This document shows positions 19,419 to 28,590 of a stretch of 64,000 nt of DNA, one piece after another. This stretch comes from Pyropia yezoensis (Eukaryota > Rhodophyta > Bangiophyceae > Bangiales > Bangiaceae). Numbering within the stretch: the stretch's first letter is position 1; every line of letters starts with the position of its first letter. The notes under the pieces are model-generated. The model saw only the letters and a list, made by a program, of their open reading frames with translations, was not told the DNA's origin and made no database searches. Location: positions 18,977,816-19,041,815 of the forward strand of contig CM020619.1 of NCBI GenBank assembly GCA_009829735.1. Direction: 5' to 3'. A program made the translations under genes and the position numbers.

Positions 19419-21157
19419 TTTTTTGAGTCGACCTTGCCGTCGCCGGTGTCGACGCGTCCGACGTCATCGTCCTCCGAGTCCGGCAGGACTTCGTTCTCGA
19501 CGATCGCGTTGATCTGCTTGCGGACCGAGTCGTCGATGAGTGCAATCACTCGTGCCTGACGTTGTTCACGACGGGGCTTAGGGCATTGAGAGGCAAAGTG
19601 CCCGCGCTCGTTACAGTTGTAACAGGTGTCGTTAGCTCGCGGGTTTGGCGTGTCCGTGCGGACAGCCTTAACGGGGTCGAATGGTCGATCGACCGTGCGC
19701 GCTTGGGGCCCCGGGGTAGAGTTAACTTGACTAACCTTGATCATGGCAGGCCAGCTGGCCTTGATGGACTGCCGCAGGCGAGTGGCGCCCTCCCAAAATC
19801 CTTCGGCAGCTGCCACTGTGTCCGCCATTGGGCGATCGGGGAATTGACTGTCCAGAACGCGGACGTTTGGCTTGATGAGGTCTGAAAGACCGTTGATGAA
19901 GACGTCCTTTACGTCTTGAGCGGAGAACAGGCCGCAGAGGCGATCGCACGCCGCCTCCACGCGGGAGGAAAACACGCGCGGGACCTCCGCATCCACTTGA
20001 GTCATCGTAATGATGTCGTGATAGGCTGTTGCCAGGCCGGCGTGAGTTGCGTACTTCTTGAGAAGCCAGTTGACTCCTTCACCATAGGTGGTGAGCTCGT
20101 AGTGCTTGCCACTAACAATCGTGTTGGCCGCGCTGGCGAATGCGCGCTTGGAGGCTCCCGCCAGCCGGAAGGCGATCAAGGGGAACGCCCGGCCGTGGGT
20201 CAGCCCTGCCGCGTCACAAGCTCTGCGAAAGGTGGTGAGGAAGGTGAAGACATCGAGGGGGTCGCCACCGTTAAAGGTCTCTTGACCTTGGAACGCGCCG
20301 TCAAGGCGCTTGTTCATCTTGCTCGCGTCCTTCACCATGGATGGTGTGTACTTGGTGCTCCGTCGGAGCAGGAAGTAGGACCGGTAATCCAGGAGTAACT
20401 TGAAGCGGCTGTTGCCGGGTCGAATGACCAACTTTCGGTCACCCAACTCCGTGAGTCCAGCGGCGGGCGCCGGTCGGCGCCGGTGACGACGCGCACGTCT
20501 ACGGTGTGCGTCCGAGCTGTTCGTAACGGACTCACTGCTCGATGAGCTTGGGCTTGACGGCGGGGAAGGGTCCCAACGACCGTCATCAGTTTCGTCCGAA
20601 GACGAGGAAGACGAGGACGACGAGTTGTCGGATGACATCCCGTCCTCAGCGGATGATGCGCCTCCCTCCCGTGCGTTCGAACGCTTAGTCGAGGCCTTGA
20701 CCTTCAGGTCCTCGACTTGGTGCTCCAACACGCGGATCCGACGGTTCTTCATCTGAAGATTGCCAATAGGCAGGCTGGCGTGGGACGCCCCTGGAGCAGG
20801 TCCCCGGGCCATCTTGCCCACCGACTGTCGGTTCGACGTCGTCCGTTGACAAAACGCCTCATTTGAGGCTGGCTTTCTCAGCTCCTCAAGAGTGGTCTCC
20901 AGCTTGGTGTTGGACTTCTCCAACTCCTTGTTGGCGGCCTCTTGGGCCTCAAGACGGACATGAAGTGCCTCTACCACCGCCTTCAAGCTCTCCAACTTGG
21001 AGGTAGTGACATCCTCCGAGTCAGGGTTGGGGGGGGTAGCATCGGGTGCCGGACGGCGGCTTGTTCCGCTCCCTCCGCCTGGTGGCGTGTATCCCGAAGG
21101 CAGGGCAATCCCCTTACCCTTCGAGCGCCGAGCGCCATCAGGGGCTCCCGAAGCCAT
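19412..21157 (-). CDS. Gag polyprotein of the LTR retrotransposon
   Basis: Structural protein forming the virus-like particle and packaging element RNA. The first ATG is at 21157 (MASGAPDGARRSKG), giving 581 codons; the frame is open further upstream without ATG. An early coiled coil (LKAVVEALHVRLEAQ to TTLEELRK) is followed by an acidic/Ser-rich linker. A retrotransposon capsid region follows (NGGDPLDVFTFLTTFRRACDAAG, LLKKYATHAGLATAYHDI). A single CCHC knuckle, CYNCNERGHFASQC, precedes an acidic tail. It ends SKNE-stop, overlapping the frameshift heptamer. Translation is expected from RNA starting in the right-hand LTR. Confidence 0.93.
   Translation of the reverse strand: MASGAPDGARRSKGKGIALPSGYTPPGGGSGTSRRPAPDATPPNPDSEDVTTSKLESLKAVVEALHVRLEAQEAANKELEKSNTKLETTLEELRKPASNEAFCQRTTSNRQSVGKMARGPAPGASHASLPIGNLQMKNRRIRVLEHQVEDLKVKASTKRSNAREGGASSAEDGMSSDNSSSSSSSSSDETDDGRWDPSPPSSPSSSSSESVTNSSDAHRRRARRHRRRPAPAAGLTELGDRKLVIRPGNSRFKLLLDYRSYFLLRRSTKYTPSMVKDASKMNKRLDGAFQGQETFNGGDPLDVFTFLTTFRRACDAAGLTHGRAFPLIAFRLAGASKRAFASAANTIVSGKHYELTTYGEGVNWLLKKYATHAGLATAYHDIITMTQVDAEVPRVFSSRVEAACDRLCGLFSAQDVKDVFINGLSDLIKPNVRVLDSQFPDRPMADTVAAAEGFWEGATRLRQSIKASWPAMIKVSQVNSTPGPQARTVDRPFDPVKAVRTDTPNPRANDTCYNCNERGHFASQCPKPRREQRQARVIALIDDSVRKQINAIVENEVLPDSEDDDVGRVDTGDGKVDSKNE
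19418..19424 (-). promoter_or_regulatory. Programmed -1 frameshift site A_AAA_AAC
   Basis: In the gag frame the minus strand reads TCA AAA AAC GAG TAA, so the classic heptamer AAAAAAC is in the correct phase two codons before the gag stop (19412-19414). A -1 slip enters the protease frame without a stop. Eight bases downstream CGAGGA can pair with TCCTTG (one G-U). CGGGCAG can pair perfectly with CTGCCCG, overlapping the first helix as a pseudoknot or giving an alternative stem. Recoding is inferred from position and phase. Confidence 0.82.
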
Positions 21158-21356
21158 ATGGCAACCCGGCGTACTCGCGTCGGCGCGCCCTGCGTCGCCG
21201 ACCAAAAGGTCCTCGTGGCACGACGCCCGGCGTCGTCCAGCCTTCACCGATCGGTGATGTCGCCCGGCAACACCCAATCAAGCGATCGTCAACACAACTG
21301 CCACAAGGCACCAAGGAACACGTACGAGTGTACGGCAGCGCCGCACACGAGCAGTA

Positions 21357-21374
21357 TCCCCTGCTGCTCCACCA
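21357..21374 (-). other. Primer binding site candidate
   Basis: One base inside the 5' LTR the minus strand reads TGGTGGAGCAGCAGGGGA. It begins with TGG, complementary to the CCA tail of a tRNA. The matching tRNA would end CTGCTCCACCA; I cannot say which one it is. Confidence 0.6.
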
Positions 21375-21375
21375 A

Positions 21376-21781
21376 TGTGGAATATGTGTTACCCAATAAA
21401 AGGATATGGGACCGACCGGCGCCCGGAAGGCAAAGAGGGAGCTATTACCGTAAAGACAAAGAAGACAGACCTTTAGCTCCAGGACGTTCGATGGGGAGCC
21501 AGCCGGCCAAACGGCAGCGGCGAACCCTCACGTCGCCTATACCGCGCGAAACAATTATGCCGGTCGAGCGACCGAGCGAAGGCCGGACGGCCGATCGCTA
21601 CGAGCATAGCAAACAATACAAAAGATCCCTCCAAGCAAGGACAGATATACAATGCAAGACAAAGTAGTCCCCCAAAGGGCGAGCCACAAGCGGACCCAGA
21701 TCAACAAGGCTGGGACCACCAGTCAATGGGGCTACTTGCCCGTAAATACCGGAAATCGGTACGGTGCACGGATATGCTACA
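21376..21781 (-). repeat. 5' LTR (right copy)
   Basis: 406 bases, 14 substitutions from the left copy. On the minus strand it starts TGTAGC and ends ATTCCACA. A TGTATATCT stretch (plus 21645-21655 region) is a candidate TATA element for gag-pol transcription. Confidence 0.96.
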
Positions 21782-21786
21782 CCCGG
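21782..21786. repeat. Target site duplication, right copy
   Basis: CCCGG, identical to 12271-12275. Confidence 0.92.
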
Positions 21787-23268
21787 CACGCGGCCGCTCC
21801 CCGCCTTCAGCGGAAGCGTCTGCCAGCCGCCGACCGCGGGGAGCAGCCCCACCGACCGCACCGCCTGGGCCCATCCCGCTGGCAGGGACACGCGGCACGC
21901 GAGGCCGCCGCGCCTGCGGCCGCCGCCCGGCCGCGAGGCCGCCCCAGCGGGGGGCCTGCGCTTCAAGCACTGGTAGGTAAGGCACGGGTGAAGGCGGCGT
22001 GGCGGCACGGCGGCGGCAACGATGCTGGTGAAGACGCGGGCTAGCAGCTCCCGGGGGGGAGGTCGGTAAGGGTGGCGGCTGCGGTGCGGGGGTCGGCGGG
22101 GGGGGGGGACCACTCGGCCGGTGCTTGTGTCCATTATGGGTGCCTCCATCACGGGGCTGCGTAAGGAAGGTCCACGATGAGGCCAGGAGGGGGGGGGGGG
22201 GGGGGGGGGGGAAAGAGAGGAAGCTGCGACCCCGCGGCCAACGTTGGCTGCGCAGAGGCCACGCGGCGGGCCACCGCTTCGGCAGGTCCGTCGCGGGGAG
22301 GACGGCGACAAGGAAGACAGGAGTGCGGCCCCCACACAGGGGGGGCAAGGGAAAGACGGAGAGACGCAGGCGGGCGGGGTGGGGGAGGGAGGGGGAACGG
22401 GGCGCACCGGGGGGGCGGGGGCTTCGAGAGAAGGGGGCGGGCGAGCGGGAGGAGCGCCGGGAAGCGTGGGAGGGGGGTAGCGGAGCTGAACGGGGGTGGC
22501 GGAGCGGGAGGAGCGCAGGGCAGCGTGGGAGAGGGGTGGCGGAGCTGAAAGGGGGTGGCGGAGCAGGAAACGGGAGGGGGAGGGAGGCGAGGGAAGGACG
22601 GGCGCATTGGCGGCTGGGGCAGCGTGGAAAAACTAGGCGCGGGTAGCGCAGAGAGCAGTACGGCCGCGGGAAGCTCCAGAGTATCACGGCCGCGGGGAGC
22701 ACCAGAGCAGCGCCGCCACGAGCGACGCAGGCCCGGAACGGCGGGTCACCGCACGGCCAGCAGGCGCTTCGCCGTTAGGTACACAACCGAGACAGCGGTG
22801 GCGGGGACCCGCATGCGCCTCGCTGTGTTGATGCGGGGCGGGCGCCCAGGGTCAAGGCGGGCGGCGGTGTCAAGGACGTGCGGCTCCCCCACACCACTGC
22901 AGTCAGCCCATGCTGTACACGCGCTTGCCTACAGTCACAGTACTACATTCACCCATGCATATGCCTCACACGCACGCGCCCCATTGCATCGACGGGCACT
23001 GTCGGCGCATCGGCAGCCTCCTCGCCTTCAACGGAAGCCATGCAGAGCCAGCAGGCGCAGTACAGCCCACGGGCTGTCCACACGGCTGGCGGGGTCACAG
23101 AAATGCCAGCACGGTGCCGTGTTGTGGGGAGCGTGAGGCAGTGCCCACAGGCTGGGCGAAACTCCTCACACGGCGGAGGGCGCTGTCCACACGACGGGTG
23201 GCGCCGTGACAACAGCCGCGGCGGCGGTACCATCGTTGCCGTCACCGACACTGTGGGGGTTTACCGCA
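21787..23268. other. Right flank of the insertion, G-rich low complexity
   Basis: A run of about 24 G ends at 22211. Between 22445 and 22562 a GCGGGAGGAGCGC...GGTGGCGGA unit repeats twice with a 59-base period. Open frames on both strands are Pro- or Gly-rich shadows. I see no supportable gene. Confidence 0.5.
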
Positions 23269-23532
23269 CCCCTCGGACTAGGGGCATCCCCCTTCAGGGG
23301 GAGGCGGATCGTGGCGACATCTGCCCCTGACCAATCGGGGGCATGAGGGGGTCGCTCCTCCCTCGGGAGGGGCACGCCACGACATCCTCGCTGGATCCCC
23401 CCATGAATGGGGGGGGGGAGATAAGATAATATCGGGTAGAGCGATTGCGCCCGCCCGATTGGAGTTGGCCATCTGGCCAGTGAAGGGAAGTTACCTAGGG
23501 CGGGCTACCTCCGCCCCAATCTAGTCGAGATT
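23269..23532. repeat. Array of eight short hairpins
   Basis: Consecutive inverted repeats: CCCCT/AGGGG at 23269; TCCCCCT-tc-AGGGGGA at 23287; TGCCCC/GGGGCA at 23322; CCTCCC-tc-GGGAGG at 23357; CCCCCCAT-ga-ATGGGGGG at 23397; TGGCCA-tc-TGGCCA at 23466; GGGCGG/CCGCCC at 23498; AATCT/AGATT at 23518. Three have a TC spacer and one its complement GA. A further CTCCT-tc-AGGAG lies at 23836. Confidence 0.6.
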
Positions 23533-23895
23533 AAGTGAGATCCCTCCACTGAGCGTGTTTTGCGTGGAGAGATGCGTTGGAGGGTTCTGAGTGTTTTCAT
23601 TGGGTGTTTAGGGTAGGGAGTGTTGGCCCGCACTCCGGGGTGCCACAGCGGACCCTGGACCGGCGGGCCAAAGTGGGATATCTACGCGTGGGGCTGTGCC
23701 CGATGCTTCCCCCTCACAAAAAAATGAACCTTGCGTTACCCTCGTGTTTTCCGTCCCGAACGCTTCCACCTTCGCGTGGAGCTCTACTTTCCGGCGGTTC
23801 TGACTCCAGGGTTTATACCCCAGGTTCCTCACCGTCTCCTTCAGGAGGATAAGGTACCTCGTTGGTGTGGGCTTACGCCAAGAGAACCACCACAG

Positions 23896-23903
23896 ACACC
23901 GCC

Positions 23904-23934
<31 letters not shown>

Positions 23935-23996
23935 CCACCGCCGCCGCCACCGCCGCCGTCACCACCGCCGCCGCCACCGTCACCGCCGCCACCGGC
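23896..23996. repeat. (CCG/CCA)n trinucleotide repeat
   Basis: About 100 bases of CCG with interspersed CCA and TCA triplets. Confidence 0.9.
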
Positions 23997-24377
23997 AATG
24001 GCCGCGGCGTGCAACGCGTAGAAGCACAGCGCCGCTGCCGTCGCAGACTCGTGACAACCCCACGCCGTGCGGATAGTCAATTTCCAGCTACTACAGCACA
24101 CCACTGCATGTGCTACAGTCGGCGGGCACGCGGCTGAGCAGGGAGCAGAAATGGCGCTGCGCAGTGATGGCCAACGGGGCAGCCGCAAGAGGTGACGGCG
24201 GAACGGGCGACGGAGCGCTTGCAACTGCCGCCGGCACCGCAGCCACCGTCGCCTTGCCGGGACCCCGGGGAGAGGATGTGCCAACGGCCACAGCGACGTG
24301 GTCCCAGGGTCGCCACCCCACGGCAGAGTCCTCTCCGCTTGTCAACGGTCCCCTCCGTTCCATCCCCAACCGCGACG

Positions 24378-24778
24378 TCACGGGTCCAGCAGAAGCGACC
24401 GGGGGCCGTAGGACCGCAACAGGGGCGGATGCTGGCGTACGACCACCCGCAGCACGCGGCCACCATGCTTGGCTCCCGCCGCCGTGAGTATCTCAGCCGC
24501 CACCGCGTCTGGGCGGTGGGCATACTCCACGGCCTGCACCACTTCCACCGTCCCCGTCCCCACCTCGACGACCACCACAACGTGTGTCAGCGCCAGGCCT
24601 GCCGCAACCACCCGAGCCGCCACCGTCACCGACCACCTCCAGTCGGTTTTCCAATCGCCCGACATGTCCTCCCCAAAGAGCGCCAGTCCCGGGACGCGAA
24701 GGGACCCCCCAGCGCCGCGACGCGCAACGCGGCCCCCTCGCAACCGCCCCGTGCTGCGGCAGCTGTCGTGTTGGCGAG
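24378..24778 (-). CDS. Possible coding segment, unknown
   Basis: This minus-strand frame has a balanced Val/Ala/Glu/Asp composition (ALTHVVVVVEVGTGTVEVVQAVEYAHRPDAVAAEILTA is protein-like), while the other frames here give Arg/Pro strings. It lies directly downstream of the MYND segment in another frame, so the two may be exons of one gene, but I found no convincing splice sites. It stops after SLLLDP. Function unknown. Confidence 0.35.
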
Positions 24779-24880
24779 CTACCCCGCACAGGCCGACCGG
24801 TGGTCTGCACGCCAGCCGGCCGACGAGCAGGCCGAGGAGCAGTAGACCGCCACCTTGCACGCCGCACACTTACGCAGCAG
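24779..24880 (-). CDS. MYND-type zinc finger fragment
   Basis: The last 34 residues of a minus-strand frame match the second half of a MYND finger: KCAACKVAVYCSSACSSAGW followed by ADHRSAC, with the spacing C-x2-C, YC-x3-C, W, H-x3-C. MYND fingers are protein-interaction modules. The first Cys pair is not seen upstream in this frame, and the long upstream frame (to 25753) is otherwise unconvincing, so this is an exon or a gene remnant. Confidence 0.5.
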   Translation of the reverse strand: MLRKCAACKVAVYCSSACSSAGWRADHRSACAG

Positions 24881-24899
24881 CAGGTCGCGTCGGTCACCG

Positions 24900-26100
24900 A
24901 GGTGCCCGCGGCGCGGGAGCCCGTGGGTCTGGGCGGGCTCACGCAGGGCTAATGGACGTTGGTGACAGCGATGAAGATAGCCGTGGGGTTGGGAGTGGTT
25001 GGGCGCAACAGATGACCAAGTGGTGGCCGGCCGCAAGACGGGCATCCCCGGTGACCACGTAGACGAAGCTCCGAGAAGGAGTGCGGGGGAAGTGGAAGGC
25101 GCAGGCAAGCACAGAGGACGCGCAAGCGAAGCCCGGTCGTCGTCCACGGGGAAGGGCCACCACGGCAGCCTGTCCGCTAGTGCGCGGAGGTGAGGGACGG
25201 TGGTTGGCTTCGTTGACGGGAGAGGTGGTGATGAGGAAGAGAGGTGTTGACTCGAGGCAAATAGACTGCGCCGAGGCCCACAATATCCGCGGCACTGGTC
25301 CGCAGTAGCAGTGCGCCGTAAGGCACGCAGATGGGACCACCGTGCTGCGTGACAACGGGACGGCCACACAAGCGCCAGGGATTGGTGGGGGCCGACCTGG
25401 TCTTTCGTGGACTGGCCGTTGGCGGACCTGAAACACCTTGTTGTGGCTCGAGAAGAGGGTACATCGGGAGGCGGGGGGGGCGGGGCTCTTACCACCAGAT
25501 CGGCGACTCCTCGTGACACAACCGCGACTTTAATCAGAATCTTGTCAAGATGAAAACGTGCCGTGCAGATGACCAGTAGACGTGGCGTGTTGGGCATGAA
25601 AGAAATGTGACGATTTCCATGTGATTCTTGGCGCACCGATAGATGTGCCGTACCGTCAAACCTCTTTCGTCTCAGCCCTCTTGACGACGCATCAGCAATT
25701 GAAAAAGGCGATGCAAGCTCTCGCGGCACAGACCAAACAGCGGCGTCCAGCACGATAAGGTGGGACCCGCAGGACGGGGCGACTAGCGCCTACAGCAAGA
25801 GTACCCACAGAAAGCAGGACTCGGCACGCTATCTCAATCTGGTCCAGGTCCTAGCAGCATGTGCAGCGTAGGTACCGGCATCTTTCTCACCCTGTTCCGC
25901 TCACAGCCGTATAGAGCTTCGCTAATTAATCATAGTTAAAAATGGATTAATCTGTTGGCGCTTTCCCGTTTTTTATATGTTTTTTGAACTACATGATGAG
26001 TGAGCCCCGCCCCCGCCCCCCCCCCCTACCTTCTTCCCACTGCCCCTTGCCTTGTTCGTTACATAATCATTTGCCCCCGCCACGCCATGGAGTAGCCTCA
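24900..26100. other. Interval with no recognised gene
   Basis: Mixed composition; becomes AT-rich near 25920-25985 (TTAATTAATC). No motif seen in any frame. Confidence 0.45.
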
Positions 26101-26124
26101 GTAGGACTGGCTCTGCGCGACAGT

Positions 26125-26470
26125 CCGTCGCTCACGCGGACGCTGCCACTGGTGCCGCCACTGCTGTCGCTGCCACTGCAGACTTCCTCGCCGCCGCCCT
26201 GGCCGCCGACCCTTCCACTCTGATAGTTTCACGCGCCAAGTACGGGAAGGGGGTCGGGCGACGCTGAAGAACACCGCCGAGACTACTACGGCCGCTCGCT
26301 CTGTCGCCCTTGGCTGCAACGCCCAGGGTCGCAGCCGACTCATCGCCGCCTTCAACAATGTCTTGAGCGGCAAGAAGGTCAGCAACGAGAGTGCGATGAG
26401 TGAACAGGTTCGAGGGGCAGTGTATGGGCGACGAAGTGAGGGGCGCGCTCCACGGCGTCGCGGCAGCGAG
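26125..26470 (+). pseudogene. Possible frame-broken coding remnant
   Basis: One plus frame reads ATADFLAAALAADPSTLIVS and then stops. Another frame continues with LKNTAETTTAARSVALGC and RLIAAFNNVLSGKKVSNE. The switch coincides with GGGGG at about 26250. Both halves look like protein but match nothing I know. An inverted ATGGATTAATCT lies on each side, near 25941 and 26540. Confidence 0.25.
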
Positions 26471-26499
26471 GCCACGCCAAGTCCAGCAAAAAACAATAG

Positions 26500-27411
26500 A
26501 TTAGTTAAATATCGAATCTTGGTAGATAACTCTGTAGATTAATCCATCTGGGATGTAAAAACTCCTTTTTCCATCTATGCTGGGCACATCCATGCTGGGC
26601 ACATCCTCGATGTGTTTTCAATGCCGCCGACCGTAGTACCATTGCCTTCAGGTTATGTAAATACGTAGTTAGGTGTACATTGGCAACACACTCGAGTCTT
26701 TACAACGCAGTCTTCTCATGGAGCCTACTTATTGGCCCTCTAAAATGGATCTCGAATGACAGACAGTTGACAAGACTGTCGGTGTCACGTGCCAAAATCT
26801 GGTGCCAGACGGCACAGTGCGACCGCCGCACCGTCGTTCACGGCAAACAGCGTGCCCCGGATCACTGCCGCCAGCGTTCCAGGTGTCAGCAATGTTTGCA
26901 GAGGTGGTCGCCGCCGCTCCACGCGTCGACGCGCCACCATCTCATCGGGACTGTCACTGTCGTCGCATCTGGGGCAATCCACATCGAGGCCCCATGTCGA
27001 TGGGGCCAGGGAGAGGCGCGGGTCGGGCCCAGCGGCCTCATCGAAGCCGTGTTTCGGTGGACGTTCGATGGATGCTCGACGGAGGCTCTCGAGTGAGTGC
27101 TCGATGAGGACTGCCCCTCGTACGGCCCGCTGAGAAGTCGCAGGACTCGCGCGATGTTGAGGTGCGCTGGACCAATCCGCTCACGATGGCTCGTCATGAG
27201 CCGGGCCAATGATTTGACGGCATTGACATCCTATAGACCTTACAGCATCCGAATCAAGCCACACGATGGACGAATTTTTCTTCCTCTCGCGGGGCGATTT
27301 GTTCTTCCTCTTGCGCCGCGGCGCGCGGCAATTCCGCCGACCCTGCTCACAAAAGAAACAGTCACTGCCCACGCACGCAAAAGGCGCCGCTGCATGACAA
27401 TGCGTCACAAC
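26500..27411. other. Interval with no recognised gene
   Basis: Partly AT-rich (26500-26680), then mixed. Open frames exist without motifs. Confidence 0.45.
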
Positions 27412-28590
27412 CTACTCACCACCGCTGTCATCATCGTCCTGGAGCAGACTGTCATACAGCACTTCTAGCGCCCTCGCTGCGTTGGTGCCTTCACCACCGC
27501 CAGCGCGCTGCGCAGCTCCAGGGACTTCCACCACACCGCCGTCGGCCGCCAGACCACCAACCACCGATTGGCTCTCCATCGTCGCTCGGCCCGCAGCGCC
27601 ACCCTCGTCCACGCAATCAGCAAGCGACCCAGCCACCGGCGCTCGACCACCAGCAGCCTCGACGCCGCCAGAGGTGGAAGGGGTACCCGTGGTGAGCACA
27701 TCACCAGCTCGGGCGGAACTGCCGTCCCTAACATCTTCGTCGACGTGCGTTTGGCGAGCCGAAGGGGCGCCCAGGTTTGCAGGGCCGCCCCCGTCCACAT
27801 CTTCATGCGCCAGGGGGCCCTCCATTGTCGCCTGACCTCCTGAAAAGAGAACACCGCCGCTAGAGACAGAGGCGCCATCGGCGAGTGTGGCGCCACCTCC
27901 GGCGAGACCGTCGCCCCATGTAGCCGCGCCCCCGTGCAGTCCGCCAGCTGCCGTAGGGAGGCCGAGCACCGCAGACACGTCCCGGAAAACACTACCAGCC
28001 GGCGATCGGCTACCGGGAACTGCGATCCTGGCGGCGGTGGCTGGCGCACCAGCGGCGCGCGAGGCACCCCCAGGTCCGGTGGAATGATTGCCCCATGCTG
28101 CCGCGTCCCCGCTGGTTCTACCTGGAGCAGTGAGGGAGGCCCGCACAGGGAGACCCTCGCCTACTTCGCCAACCGGCGACAGGCCATCCGATGGCGCCTG
28201 GCAGCCGGGAATGGCAACACGGCCTGGAGCGGCATCATCGCCTCCACGGAGCGGCTCGTCGTCCCCACGTGCAGCGCCACCCGCATCTCTCCAGTTGCGG
28301 ACAGCTGCCGACGGAGGCACAGGCAGGTGTGTCCCACCAGCGTTGACTTGAAGTGAGCCTGGCCCCTCCACAACGTCCGTGGCAATGACGAGGGATTGGC
28401 CACCGGCAGGACCCGCCGGCCCTCCGCGCTCCGATAGATTCGCCAACGAACTGTTTGGAGCTCGAGTGGTGTCTGAGTCGTACCCATCAGAGAGCCGCAG
28501 ACCGTCGTGGGCCTTGTCGCTCTCCAGCAGCCTGCAACCCGACGCCGAGTCGATGCCGCCAAACTTCGTAGGTTGGCGGCATCTTGCCAT
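27412..28590 (-). CDS. Uncharacterised acidic Gly/Ala-rich ORF
   Basis: Single open frame of 392 codons from an ATG at 28590, overlapping the end of the larger minus-strand ORF by about 100 bases. The start is mixed (CRLLESDKAHDGLRLSDGYD), the middle is low-complexity Gly/Ala/Ser, and the end is acidic (ALEVLYDSLLQDDDDSGGE). It may be the 3' exon of the upstream ORF rather than a separate gene; I could not fit a splice junction. No domain recognised. Confidence 0.45.
   Translation of the reverse strand: MARCRQPTKFGGIDSASGCRLLESDKAHDGLRLSDGYDSDTTRAPNSSLANLSERGGPAGPAGGQSLVIATDVVEGPGSLQVNAGGTHLPVPPSAAVRNWRDAGGAARGDDEPLRGGDDAAPGRVAIPGCQAPSDGLSPVGEVGEGLPVRASLTAPGRTSGDAAAWGNHSTGPGGASRAAGAPATAARIAVPGSRSPAGSVFRDVSAVLGLPTAAGGLHGGAATWGDGLAGGGATLADGASVSSGGVLFSGGQATMEGPLAHEDVDGGGPANLGAPSARQTHVDEDVRDGSSARAGDVLTTGTPSTSGGVEAAGGRAPVAGSLADCVDEGGAAGRATMESQSVVGGLAADGGVVEVPGAAQRAGGGEGTNAARALEVLYDSLLQDDDDSGGE

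Larger units (their letters stand above)
12276..21781 (-). mobile_element. Complete Ty3/gypsy (chromovirus-like) LTR retrotransposon
   Basis: The boundaries come from the sequence: two direct 406-bp repeats with TGT...ACA ends, flanked by the same five bases. The minus strand carries the usual order LTR, primer site, gag with a CCHC knuckle, protease, reverse transcriptase, integrase (HHCC and DDE), chromodomain, LTR. An extra 1.8-kb ORF runs antisense between pol and the 3' LTR. Hand comparison of the LTRs gives 14 substitutions and no indels in 406 positions (about 96.6% identity), so the insertion is not recent. A 500-N gap removes the catalytic part of reverse transcriptase and RNase H. 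A frame change near 18640, a TAG at 17276 and a frame break near 16280 suggest a dead copy, unless some are sequence errors. Confidence 0.96.

Noticed and set aside
21598-22702. Pro-rich minus-strand frames joining the right LTR to its flank
   Set aside because: They run across the LTR boundary, so they cannot be ancestral genes.
23269-23532. CRISPR array
   Set aside because: No repeated unit; each hairpin has a different stem and the genome is eukaryotic.
24779-25753. Full 324-codon minus frame as a MYND gene
   Set aside because: Only the last 34 residues carry the motif; the rest is Pro/Ser/Arg without domain and starts without ATG support.
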